From an uncultured Clostridia bacterium (GTDB lineage Bacteria > Bacillota > Clostridia > Christensenellales > Borkfalkiaceae), in the NCBI GenBank assembly GCA_934248055.1, contig CAKQKI010000006.1, forward strand, positions 39,660 to 103,659: 64,000 nt of DNA, read 5' to 3'. Both the position numbers and the translations under genes were made by a program. Position 1 is the stretch's first letter. The number at the start of each line of letters is the position of its first letter. Of the stretch, positions 44,501-52,428 are shown piece after piece. The notes beneath the pieces are model-generated. The model saw nothing but the letters and a program-made list of their open reading frames with translations. It was not told where the DNA came from and made no database searches.

Positions 44501-44984
44501 AACTACGGCAGAAAGCGGCGACGCTACGTGTAAGAGAGCGCTGCTTACAATTCTTATGGGAACGGTTGAAATGAACAACTGCGTGTTCGAATGCGGACCT
44601 ATCGAAGGTAAAGAAAAACCTTACACGTTCGGATACGGTTCTCTTGCGGCGTACGATAATATTACGATCAATCCGTACGCGGCTGACAGAGAAGCGAGAA
44701 GAAAATGGACGAACGTATACGTAATTTCCGCGGAAGCGCTCGTATCTCACAGCGGCAATCTGACAAATACGAACGTAACCGTTGTAGACGCTTACAATAA
44801 AAAGTCAACTAACGATGAAAGCGTTCTGTATCTTAAGAGTAAGGGCGAAACGGACGATATCGCGCAAGGAATAAAGCGGTATGAAACGCAAAGCGAAATG
44901 ACGGCGGCGGAAGAAGATTTGTCGTCCTTTGAACAAAGCGCTTTCTGGACGGTTAAAAACGGCGTTCCCGTTTTTAAAAACTGA
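41505..44984 (+). CDS. Large lipoprotein with BIG2 domain and two GLUG-like modules
   Basis: 1159 residues. Lipobox FCGCK follows the signal helix. Residues about 45-120 form a BIG2 bacterial Ig-like domain (FTSSDPSVATVDGEGKIKAV, KGKATITATYEGKTSAIEVS). Two later modules carry GLTGTFDGRGYTINNLTLGS and GLTGTFDGNGHTISNLKIGD with a following GLFGIV, a GLUG-like beta-solenoid pattern seen in surface proteins. The last about 285 residues are nearly identical to the C-terminal half of the gene at 45173. A binding or adhesion role at the cell surface is inferred; no catalytic site is recognised. Confidence 0.82.
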   Translation: MNKKTKLTLCLALGLLLPLFVFCGCKNDNKKTSTNGNVSTQEEEIILSYTDKNLSMIVDDEKTPRLEITILSGKAPDFTSSDPSVATVDGEGKIKAVSKGKATITATYEGKTSAIEVSVGYGDYIPYLDFINSMDSEVTIGKSSFVNVGAVVCFNGKTFSDATLKYEVTNELGSVENGIFTPYKTGKGQIKVSATWRNYDASPLFGSIDISVVPEVQLYVNDNKTNTLEVYTKSSFGGNAFENVIPFVAKGYVDGEEVKPAVTVVSGEEKLTYNSGEQTISGVKSGEAVIRLTYEAYTHDVTVKVLPTIAKYGGEVIDFSALDGDLPLKKIFGEDVELISAYDEQSVYRVSQNKVLGIEVNGKSKPKARVITICTDECGYEVSVMPYTKIIKTGKDFEIFGLGNDVKINNGTVAGKVSDGYYVLGGNIDASDYVADVQYNIHSMSNILLQTGAGLTGTFDGRGYTINNLTLGSFGLFGIVSGTIKNVAFRNVKFLDAGKAKYTYVLANYIDNGACVENVYIKCKEMDYVGARATVANVVREKAVFNNCLFVLDSIRLEISGSTISHSDIGTKNLAYSYGSLVSSDFNRYSYVGNTTAKAWSNVYVISPYFLTAQCSNGFTTLVMDGENNAKGNYVLSDGKTVLTITDEQIKGTVEKYENLPAEANENDVYIVEKETRGEKNMLFYVSNTKFLFRNGKWEELITYYNYSGVKRYDSVEAMLAAGIDYTAFEESGYWSLPDGYIPVWTTTGDFPVEETDIYIELDQRTGEIDLSEIFKDPVNVERVEVRTDEDLTATLHGNVLKIWNGSEEFIADGQIRQLVFVTESGRVCVNVKICSAIISSLKDLQDVFKITEGNVVQHDAYNYQIEIRNSFNGYYVLANDITANDSDAMHRVLSDGVLEKIFEKFNYFPNRVPYFTGGLTGTFDGNGHTISNLKIGDCGLFGIVNGGTIKNVGLVNVKLYASAHSAKCTLGASMHNAKLENVYISSSGIDDDTLKPDGTTAESGDATCKRALLTILMGTVEMNNCVFECGPIEGKEKPYTFGYGSLAAYDNITINPYAADREARRKWTNVYVISAEALVSHSGNLTNTNVTVVDAYNKKSTNDESVLYLKSKGETDDIAQGIKRYETQSEMTAAEEDLSSFEQSAFWTVKNGVPVFKN
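44097..44953 (+). repeat. 857-bp duplicated segment, copy 1
   Basis: Near-identical, without indels, to 46124-46980 (offset 2027 bp). From 44115 on I see only about three mismatches; the first 18 bp are less conserved. Both copies are read in the same frame and encode the C-terminal GLUG-like module. Confidence 0.95.
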
Positions 44985-45033
44985 TATATTACCGAAATCG
45001 GTTAATATAAATAAAAATTTGGAGGATAAGGTA

Positions 45034-45183
45034 TTGAAAAAGACTTACAAAGTACCGGTACTGCGTTTGTTACTTACGGACGAGAAATACGACGTGTTAA
45101 CGAACAGTTACGAAGCGTATTCTGAAAGATTCAGCGACGTTTCCGAGTGGTTTAATTCGGAGGGACAAAACAATGAAATGTAA
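45034..45183 (+). CDS. 49-residue peptide, TTG start
   Basis: A GGAGG site (45021-45025) stands 8 bp before TTG at 45034; the frame is open further up but overlaps the previous gene. The product starts KKTYKVPVLRLLLTDEKYDV and ends in an acidic tail, without a signal peptide. I recall similar short proteins with an 'xPxLRxLLTDEKYDVLTxS' pattern ahead of surface-protein genes in gut Clostridia, but no function is known. Its stop overlaps the next gene's start by 11 bp, so it may act in cis as a translational leader. Confidence 0.7.
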   Translation: MKKTYKVPVLRLLLTDEKYDVLTNSYEAYSERFSDVSEWFNSEGQNNEM

Positions 45184-47014
45184 AATAAGGATTTTCCTTA
45201 TAGCGGCGGTTGCTATGCTTGCTTTGGGATTCGGCTTTATAGGTAATTCCGCAAGCGACGCGGTTATGGCGGCGAGCGTAGCGAAATTTGAACTTATCGA
45301 AGGCGCTTCCATTCGTATCCCGACGACGGAAGAAGCCCTTGAAAACAAGGGTTCGGGTATCCGTTTCGGATCGGTGATAACGGAAGCGTACTATAACGAA
45401 AACATTGCGAAAGAGAGTGTGACGTCGGTCGTATTAAAAAGCAAAATTTCCGCAAACGTAAACGGAACGGAAAAAACTCTCAATCAGGAATGGATACTTA
45501 AAGGCGATAATGCGATAACGATGGTTTACGATAAAAACGGCGAAATGGCGTTTTTCCATTCGATAATGTTCGATTCGCTTATCGCAAGCGGCGGCGCCGA
45601 TATGAAAATAGCAAGCGCGCTGGATATGACGGCGGATATGTGGCTCGTCATAGACGGTCAAACCGTGCAGGCGGACAATGCAGGTGAAGCAGATACCACG
45701 CGTTCTGCGCGTATTGTGGCGTATGAAGCGTATAAAAAAGGCGAAACGGACGAAACGTTGACTTCGTATGCCGACGTAAATTCCGTAACGAAACTCGGCG
45801 AAGCAAGAAACCGCATTTTCTTCGAAGAACCCGCGACGGAAACCGCTGTGCTTACAAAAGTAACGGGCGCGGACGCAGACGCGAAATTATCCGACCTTGC
45901 TTTATACGACGGCGCTCAGAAAATAGGGGTTAACAAACAGATTACCGCGTCCGATTTTACCGCGCTCGGCGAAGAAAAAGGAATGATTGCTTTTGATAAC
46001 GATAATAAAATTTACGAAGTTACGGCGCAATACGTAACCAAAGCAATTAAAGATTTAACCGATTTGCAAAGCGCATTCAAAATAACGTCCGGCAGGGTGG
46101 TTGACTTTAACGCATCCAACAAACAGATTGAAATCGATAATTCGTTTAACGGATATTACGCGCTTGCGAACGATATAACGGCGAATGATTCGGACGCTAT
46201 GCATCGCGTGCTTTCCGACGGCGTGCTTGAAAAGATTTTTGAAAAATTCAACTATTTCCCGAACAGAGTACCTTATTTTACGGGCGGACTGACGGGTACG
46301 TTCGACGGAAACGGACACACGATTTCGAATTTAAAAATAGGCGATTGCGGGTTATTCGGTATCGTCAACGGCGGAACGATTAAAAACGTTGGGCTTGTAA
46401 ACGTAAAACTGTATGCTTCGGCTCATAGCGCTAAATGTACGTTAGGCGCGTCTATGCACAATGCGAAACTCGAAAACGTGTATATTTCGTCAAGCGGTAT
46501 CGACGACGACACTCTTAAACCCGACGGAACTACGGCAGAAAGCGGCGACGCTACGTGTAAGAGAGCGCTGCTTACAATTCTTATGGGAACGGTTGAAATG
46601 AACAACTGCGTGTTCGAATGCGGACCTATCGAAGGTAAAGAAAAACCTTACACGTTCGGATACGGTTCTCTTGCGGCGTACGATAATATTACGATCAATC
46701 CGTACGCGGCTGACAGAGAAGCGAGAAGAAAATGGACGAACGTATACGTAATTTCCGCGGAAGCGCTCGTATCTCACAGCGGCAATCTGACAAATACGAA
46801 CGTAACCGTTGTAGACGCTTACAATAAAAAGTCAACTAACGATGAAAGCGTTCTGTATCTTAAGAGTAAGGGCGAAACGGACGATATCGCGCAAGGAATA
46901 AAGCGGTATGAAACGCAAAGCGAAATGACGGCGGCGGAAGAAGATTTGTCGTCTTTTGAACAAAGCGCTTTCTGGACGGTAAACGGCTATACTCTTACCT
47001 GGGGCGCCGAATAA
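45173..47014 (+). CDS. Exported protein sharing the C-terminal GLUG-like module
   Basis: 613 residues. A signal peptide (residues 1 to about 34, ending SDAVMAAS) predicts secretion; there is no lipobox and no wall-sorting motif. Residues about 35-225 contain a beta-rich surface domain (FELIEGASIRIPTTEEALEN, GSGIRFGSVITE, RSARIVAYEAYKKGE) that resembles a repeat domain of Firmicute surface proteins. Residues about 318-605 duplicate the C-terminus of the preceding lipoprotein almost exactly, with GLTGTFDGNGHTISNLKIGD. The two proteins therefore present the same module, one lipid-anchored and one secreted. Confidence 0.85.
   Translation: MKCKIRIFLIAAVAMLALGFGFIGNSASDAVMAASVAKFELIEGASIRIPTTEEALENKGSGIRFGSVITEAYYNENIAKESVTSVVLKSKISANVNGTEKTLNQEWILKGDNAITMVYDKNGEMAFFHSIMFDSLIASGGADMKIASALDMTADMWLVIDGQTVQADNAGEADTTRSARIVAYEAYKKGETDETLTSYADVNSVTKLGEARNRIFFEEPATETAVLTKVTGADADAKLSDLALYDGAQKIGVNKQITASDFTALGEEKGMIAFDNDNKIYEVTAQYVTKAIKDLTDLQSAFKITSGRVVDFNASNKQIEIDNSFNGYYALANDITANDSDAMHRVLSDGVLEKIFEKFNYFPNRVPYFTGGLTGTFDGNGHTISNLKIGDCGLFGIVNGGTIKNVGLVNVKLYASAHSAKCTLGASMHNAKLENVYISSSGIDDDTLKPDGTTAESGDATCKRALLTILMGTVEMNNCVFECGPIEGKEKPYTFGYGSLAAYDNITINPYAADREARRKWTNVYVISAEALVSHSGNLTNTNVTVVDAYNKKSTNDESVLYLKSKGETDDIAQGIKRYETQSEMTAAEEDLSSFEQSAFWTVNGYTLTWGAE
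46124..46980 (+). repeat. 857-bp duplicated segment, copy 2
   Basis: Partner of 44097-44953. The similarity stops at CTTTCTGGACGGT, after which the two genes end differently. Confidence 0.95.
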
Positions 47015-47034
47015 ATCAGAAACTCTTATATGGC

Positions 47035-47077
47035 AGTTTATATCGCCCCCTTTTCGTAAAGGGGGCGATATAAAACT
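47035..47077 (+). other. Intergenic 19-bp hairpin without T-tract
   Basis: AGTTTATATCGCCCCCTTT pairs with its complement, with one bulge, across a TCGT loop. It lies between the surface-protein gene and the transporter gene, and no U-run follows. It may stabilise or process the operon mRNA, or attenuate it. Confidence 0.6.
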
Positions 47078-47094
47078 GAAAATATAAGGACGAA

Positions 47095-48012
47095 TTGTTA
47101 AATATGCAATATCTATTTGTTCTCACGGGGGCTTTATTGTTTTCCGTACAGTTTATTTTCACGAAACTTTACGGAGACAGAAACGAAAGCGGATTAAAAG
47201 CAGGGTTTACTTTTTCGTTGGGCGCGAACGCTATAATATTTGCGTATATGCTTATATACAATGCAATTATAAATAAAACCGCGCTGCAGTTTACATGGTT
47301 TTCATTCGGGTTTTCGATATGGAGCGCGATAAACGGTTTGCTTTGCACGTATTGCGGTATTGCGGCGTTAAAACACGTGTCTATAGCCGATTATTCGTTA
47401 TTTTTAATGCTCGGAGCGGTTGTTATACCTACTTTATGCGGAGTTGCCTTTTTTAAAGAATCTTTTACTCTGGCAAAATTTATTTGCCTTGTAACGGTAA
47501 CGCTTGCTTTATTGATTAAGTTTTTCGGAGATAAAAAAGCGCAGAAAGAAAAAAACGACGCAGATAAGCGAGCGGTTATTTATTACGTCGGTTGTTTTTT
47601 GTTAAACGGATTATCGGGGGTTATTATTAAAATTCATTCTCTTGAAATTTTTCGCGATATAAATACTTCTAATACGGACTTTCAGATACTGACTTGTTTA
47701 TCTACGATTTTTATCGGTTTGTCGGTTCTGTTTTTATCTTACAAAAAACAATCTTTAACTCTGCTTTTAAACAATAAAAATTTATTATATATAGCGGGTT
47801 ACGCCGTATTTTACGGAATTGCGACTTTTCTGTCAATCCTTACAATTTCAATGATGGATTTATCCGTTCAGCAACCTATGATGACGGGCGGAGTTATTTT
47901 ATTTTCGTATCTTGTAAGTTTAATACTGAAAGAAAAGTTGAAAATTACAGACGTTATCGCATGCGTTTTATCCGTCGCAGCGGTCGCCGCAATTATTTTC
48001 GTGCCGCTGTAA
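47095..48012 (+). CDS. DMT/EamA-type transporter
   Basis: 305 residues with about ten predicted membrane helices in two related halves, the layout of the drug/metabolite transporter superfamily; ADYSLFLMLGAVVIPTLCGV and MMTGGVILFSYLVSLILKEK are the usual helix 4 and 9-type segments. TTG at 47095 lies 4 nt after AAGGA; an ATG three codons later (47104) is possible but sits far from the ribosome site. In the island it may export or exchange a sugar product. Substrate unknown. Confidence 0.82.
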   Translation: MLNMQYLFVLTGALLFSVQFIFTKLYGDRNESGLKAGFTFSLGANAIIFAYMLIYNAIINKTALQFTWFSFGFSIWSAINGLLCTYCGIAALKHVSIADYSLFLMLGAVVIPTLCGVAFFKESFTLAKFICLVTVTLALLIKFFGDKKAQKEKNDADKRAVIYYVGCFLLNGLSGVIIKIHSLEIFRDINTSNTDFQILTCLSTIFIGLSVLFLSYKKQSLTLLLNNKNLLYIAGYAVFYGIATFLSILTISMMDLSVQQPMMTGGVILFSYLVSLILKEKLKITDVIACVLSVAAVAAIIFVPL

Positions 48013-48039
48013 AGCAAAAAACAAAAAAGAGAAATCACT

Positions 48040-49788
48040 ATGAATCGTATATATTATAAGCCTTATCTGGCTGAATTGAAACATACAAAAGAATATGAAA
48101 GAAAATTTATTTATCCCCGCGAGAATTTAGCGCGCGAACCGTTGTTTTCTTATTTGATTTTAGACGGCGGAGCATATTTTTTTGCTGCCGACCATTTCGG
48201 CGACGCAACGGCGGAAACACTGCTTGAAAAAACGCTGAGCGGACAGGCTTTTGATATTTTCAGAAACGAAGATGGCTCTATCGAGTGGGGTAAGAGTTAT
48301 CTGATTGCAGAAAAAAGCGGTATGCCGAAACAGCACGAATGGCAAAGTTGGCCGCAAAGATTATATTTTTTGTTGCCGCTTGCCAAAGCGTTTATGGTAA
48401 CGCATGACGGTAAATATTCGTCGGAATGGATTCGCTTGTTGCGGGACTGGATCGATAAGTCGCCGTACGAACCGCTTTGCGCAGACGTCGAACACACAAA
48501 AACTTCTATGAAATGGCGCGATATGCAAGGAAGTTGGCGTACTCAAACGCTTATTTATTCCATCTATATGCTCGGCACTCACGAAGACGCTTTCAGTAAA
48601 GAAACATGGAAGCAAATATACGACTTTTTGGAATTGAATCTTAACCATTTGTGCGAAGAGGCGCAAAGCGCGCTGGAAAGGTCTATATTAGGAAATCACA
48701 CTTTGCAAATGGCAACGGCTCTTATATCGGCGGGGACTATTTTTGTCGAATTCGATAAAGCGCGCGAATATTATGAAGCGGGCGTCAAAGTAATGAAGGC
48801 GTGTTATAACGCAAACGTTTTGCCTGATGGCGGAACGCGTGAAACGGGACCGAGTTACAATCATTTTATTGCAAGATTATATCTCGAAGCGCAAAAGAAT
48901 TGTGAATTGAACGGCTATAAAGGTATCGACGGTTTGCACGAATCTTTGATAAGGCAATATCAATATCTTGCGACAATCGCAACTAAAACAGGCGATTCGT
49001 TATTATTCTCCGACGCGTACAGAATGGATGCGCATAAAGACGTCAAAGATATGGCAAAACTTATTCCATTTACCCCGAATTTTATAAAAAAGTCAGTGCT
49101 GTTAAATAACAGCGGGTATCTTTTTTTAAGGAATAATCGTTGGGAGTTGGCGGTAGACGCGCAAAAATCATTCGGCGGACATCAGCATTACGGCAGAATT
49201 CAACCTGTATTGTGGAGAAACGGAGAAGAAATATTAGTTGATTCCGGATGCTGTAATTACGACAGGGGGGATTTTTATTTTTGGCTGATGAGCGCGGACG
49301 CGCATTCCGTCGTCGCTTGCGATTTTTTCCCAAATAAACCCGAAATATACGACGTTGATATAAAAGATTTCAATCAGGAAGAAAATAGCGTCGAAGTACG
49401 GGTAAAAGCAACTCTTAATAAGGATTATTATATCTGGAAGCGTAAAATCGTTATGAAAGACGAGACTGTGGATTTTATCGACGAAGTATCGGCAAACAGG
49501 GAATTTCCCTTTTACGGACACTGGTATCTTGCAAGCAGACCCACCGTATTGACTGACGATGCGACAGGAGCGGTCGAGAAATACAGCGATACGGGTTTTG
49601 TGGCAAAACAACGCTTAAACAAAGGGGTGCTTACCGTAACGTCCGACGTGCCTATGCGTTTACAACGCACGCCTATGACGTCGACTTCTAACAGTTTAAG
49701 TTACAGCGAGCGGATTACCTGGCGTTCGGAAACGAAAAACATTAAGGTTCACACAACTTTTTCTTATTCTTGTCCGGCATTGAATTAA
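48040..49788 (+). CDS. Heparinase II/III-like polysaccharide lyase
   Basis: 582 residues, no signal peptide. An (alpha/alpha) toroid N-terminal half contains GNHTLQMATALISAG and GTRETGPSYNHFIARLYLEA, where the Asn/His and Tyr of the lyase site are expected. The second half is a beta-sandwich with SFGGHQHYGRIQPVLWRNG and the metal-type cysteine/histidine region (VDSGCCNYDRGDFYFW). This layout matches PL12/15/17/21-type lyases that cut uronate-containing glycans by beta-elimination, and intracellular members act on imported oligosaccharides. Exact substrate unknown. It is the last gene before the right-hand direct repeat. Confidence 0.85.
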   Translation: MNRIYYKPYLAELKHTKEYERKFIYPRENLAREPLFSYLILDGGAYFFAADHFGDATAETLLEKTLSGQAFDIFRNEDGSIEWGKSYLIAEKSGMPKQHEWQSWPQRLYFLLPLAKAFMVTHDGKYSSEWIRLLRDWIDKSPYEPLCADVEHTKTSMKWRDMQGSWRTQTLIYSIYMLGTHEDAFSKETWKQIYDFLELNLNHLCEEAQSALERSILGNHTLQMATALISAGTIFVEFDKAREYYEAGVKVMKACYNANVLPDGGTRETGPSYNHFIARLYLEAQKNCELNGYKGIDGLHESLIRQYQYLATIATKTGDSLLFSDAYRMDAHKDVKDMAKLIPFTPNFIKKSVLLNNSGYLFLRNNRWELAVDAQKSFGGHQHYGRIQPVLWRNGEEILVDSGCCNYDRGDFYFWLMSADAHSVVACDFFPNKPEIYDVDIKDFNQEENSVEVRVKATLNKDYYIWKRKIVMKDETVDFIDEVSANREFPFYGHWYLASRPTVLTDDATGAVEKYSDTGFVAKQRLNKGVLTVTSDVPMRLQRTPMTSTSNSLSYSERITWRSETKNIKVHTTFSYSCPALN

Positions 49789-49802
49789 AAACAATTATAC
49801 GA

Positions 49803-49865
49803 TAAAACGTATTCAGCGGTAGAAAATTGAATTTCTTCGTTAAAAGTAATGAAAAAATAAAAGAA
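49803..49865 (+). repeat. 63-bp direct repeat, right copy (candidate island boundary)
   Basis: It starts TAAAACGTATTCAGCGG and matches 25242-25304 at 58 of 63 positions. It lies 14 bp after the heparinase-like gene; beyond it codon use returns to the host pattern. Confidence 0.8.
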
Positions 49866-49994
49866 ATCTCATATAAAGAATTACTCAAAACACAAGTAAA
49901 AATACGGGTATTTTATGCGGTAAGGATTTATTTCGCGATTGATGTTTCAGACTGCGCGTAAAGCCCCGCAATTTGTATTAAATAAAGGTAAAAA

Positions 49995-52424
49995 ATGAAA
50001 ACGATTATAAAAATCAAAGCCGACGATTCAGGGCACGGCGAAGTAACCGTAACGGGCGAAAAGGCTATCCGCAAAGTTATTTTAACGGTAAAAGAAAAAG
50101 CCGCCTTACGCGAATTTACTTTTGAATTCAGCGGCAAAGGTCCCGTTTGCAAAGGGGTTTTCGCCGTTGAAAACCCCATGATATGGAGCGTAACCGCTCC
50201 GAATTTATACGAGTATACGGCGAAAATAACAACCGCAAACTCAACGGAAGTTATAAGCGGATCGTTCGGGTTCAGAACGATTTCAACCGACGGAAAAAAC
50301 GTGTGCCTGAGCGGCGTGCCTGTATTTATCCGCGGTTATATCCGCGGAGCGACGGCGCACGACCACTCGAACAATTGCGGGCTTACGAAAGAAGATTTTT
50401 ATCGGAAAAACGTGCGGGCGGCGAAGAGATACGGGTTTAATCTGGTAAGATTTCATTCCGTCGTTCCCGACGAAACGTTTTTTAAAGTGGCAGACGAAGA
50501 AGGGCTTCTTGTTCATATCGAAATGCGTTTGCCGGACGATATTTACAATAATCTTAGCGAAATGCAGACGAGCGGCGACGTTATCGTTACGGACGAGTAT
50601 ATAGAAGAAATCGTAAATAAATATTACAATCATCCGTCGCTTGCCGTGTATTGCGTCGGAAACGAGATAAAAGAAATTTCCGCGGCGAAGCGTATCGGCG
50701 AGATACGCTCGCTTATAGATAGGCTCGACGGTACGCGCCTGTTTCTTGATACCTGCGCCTGGGGAGCGAACGGCAGACCTTACGTTGATATTGACGTGCA
50801 GCACATGAGTTATTATTTTCCTTTCGGAAAGCACGCCGATATGTACGAAAACACCGAAAATCTTCTCGTGGTGGGCGGAGATAAAAACAAGCCCCTGCGT
50901 TCGGAAGGCGAAAACTGCGAAACGGTGCGGGAACTGCGTTTTTCCGTTCCGCTTATAGCGCACGAAACCTGCCATTACACCGCCTTGCGCGATTTTGCCG
51001 CGCTTAAATCTAAATTTGAAAAGTACGGCAAAAAATGTCCTTGGTGGATAGACGAAGAACTTAAAATGATTAAGGCTAAGGGTTACGAAGAAATTTATCC
51101 TGAAATGTATGCGGCGAGCAAGCATTTTCAGTACGGCTCATGGAAAACGGCTTTCGAAGCAATGCGTTCGAGCAGTCTTTTAGGCGGCTTTCACTTTTTG
51201 CAACTTGCCGATACCGACGTTTACGAAAATTCAAACGGAATAATCGATTGTTTCGACGACGAAAACGCGTTGCCCTGCGAAAAATTTTTACAGTTCAACG
51301 GCGACAGAGTTATTCTTACGGACCTTGAAAAACGAAATTTCCGTTCGGGGCAGGTTATAGAATTTAAAATAAAAATTTCAAATCTCGGTAAAATCGATTG
51401 CAAATCTGTTAATTTAAGTTATAATGTAATAGGGGAAAATAATTGCGTTTACGCAAGCGGCGGAATGAAAAATGCAGACGTTTCCGAAAACGGTCTTTTC
51501 ACCCTTTGCAAAGCGAGAATAAAATTGCCCGAAGTGAGATTTTCCGAACGGCTGACGCTCAAAATTGCTCTTAACGGAGAAAACGGAGTTTACGCCGAAA
51601 ACGAATGGAATATATGGGTATACGAAAAGAGCGCGGCTTTATCCGTCGAAGATTTTTTAAACTATCGCGACGGCGACGTTGCCATAACGAGCGACGTAAA
51701 AAAAGCGTTTTCCGCCCTTGAAAAAGGCGAAAAAGTTTGTCTTATATACCGCTCGGATTTCACGCGGCACGTTATTCATAAGGATATGAAGAACCCCGAA
51801 TATGCTTTTAAAGCGAGTTGGAATCGTTTCAAGCCCGTTATCTGGGACAGGGGTACGAATTACGGCGGACTTTTAAAAAATGATATTCTTAATAAATACG
51901 GCTTTGCAACCGACGGTTTTTACGATTTCAATATGAGCGTTTTAAGCGAAGATTGCGACAAAATAAATCTCGACGATTTTCCCGTAAAAGTAAACAATAT
52001 TATTTCGGGGATTGACAAGAGTTGCCGCGACCGTTTCGACGCGTATAAAGACTGTTTCAATATTCCCGACCTTATATACGGCAAAACTTTGCGTAATTTT
52101 TCGTATATGTTCGAAGTCGGGGCGGGCGGCGGCAGGTTGCTCGTTTGCGGTCTTAATTTCAAAGGGCTTGACGAAGGCGAGCCTTCAACCGTATGCATGG
52201 CGGATTTCATCAGGAGATATATTAAAAGCGACGACTTCAACCCCGCCGCGAAAATTTCGCTTGACGAATTGAAAGCGTATATGAAAAAATGCGCCGAAAA
52301 TCCCGTAAGAGAGAGTATAATGACTCAGTTCTGGGAAATGAACGACGCGCCCGTGGAAAGTAAAACTTTCTGGAAAGAATCAAAAGCATATCTCGCGGAA
52401 GAATACGCGAAAGGAGTAAAATAA
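49995..52424 (+). CDS. GH2-type glycoside hydrolase lacking the N-terminal sugar-binding domain
   Basis: 809 residues. The first about 90 residues are the Ig-like domain that normally stands second in GH2 enzymes (WSVTAPNLYEYTAKI). The TIM barrel carries the acid/base Glu224 (YCVGNEIKE) and the likely nucleophile Glu324 (LIAHETCHY). The about 200-residue jelly-roll that usually starts the family is missing. About 350 residues of further beta domains follow. No signal peptide. It could be a beta-galactosidase, glucuronidase or mannosidase. The start sits 130 bp from the direct repeat, with AAAGG before the ATG, so truncation at the island edge is possible. Confidence 0.82.
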   Translation: MKTIIKIKADDSGHGEVTVTGEKAIRKVILTVKEKAALREFTFEFSGKGPVCKGVFAVENPMIWSVTAPNLYEYTAKITTANSTEVISGSFGFRTISTDGKNVCLSGVPVFIRGYIRGATAHDHSNNCGLTKEDFYRKNVRAAKRYGFNLVRFHSVVPDETFFKVADEEGLLVHIEMRLPDDIYNNLSEMQTSGDVIVTDEYIEEIVNKYYNHPSLAVYCVGNEIKEISAAKRIGEIRSLIDRLDGTRLFLDTCAWGANGRPYVDIDVQHMSYYFPFGKHADMYENTENLLVVGGDKNKPLRSEGENCETVRELRFSVPLIAHETCHYTALRDFAALKSKFEKYGKKCPWWIDEELKMIKAKGYEEIYPEMYAASKHFQYGSWKTAFEAMRSSSLLGGFHFLQLADTDVYENSNGIIDCFDDENALPCEKFLQFNGDRVILTDLEKRNFRSGQVIEFKIKISNLGKIDCKSVNLSYNVIGENNCVYASGGMKNADVSENGLFTLCKARIKLPEVRFSERLTLKIALNGENGVYAENEWNIWVYEKSAALSVEDFLNYRDGDVAITSDVKKAFSALEKGEKVCLIYRSDFTRHVIHKDMKNPEYAFKASWNRFKPVIWDRGTNYGGLLKNDILNKYGFATDGFYDFNMSVLSEDCDKINLDDFPVKVNNIISGIDKSCRDRFDAYKDCFNIPDLIYGKTLRNFSYMFEVGAGGGRLLVCGLNFKGLDEGEPSTVCMADFIRRYIKSDDFNPAAKISLDELKAYMKKCAENPVRESIMTQFWEMNDAPVESKTFWKESKAYLAEEYAKGVK

Positions 52425-52428
52425 ACAA

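Noticed and set aside
44929..45033. Longer form of the 49-residue peptide gene beginning inside the preceding gene
   Set aside because: The extension overlaps the 1159-residue gene out of frame and the GGAGG site fits the TTG at 45034.
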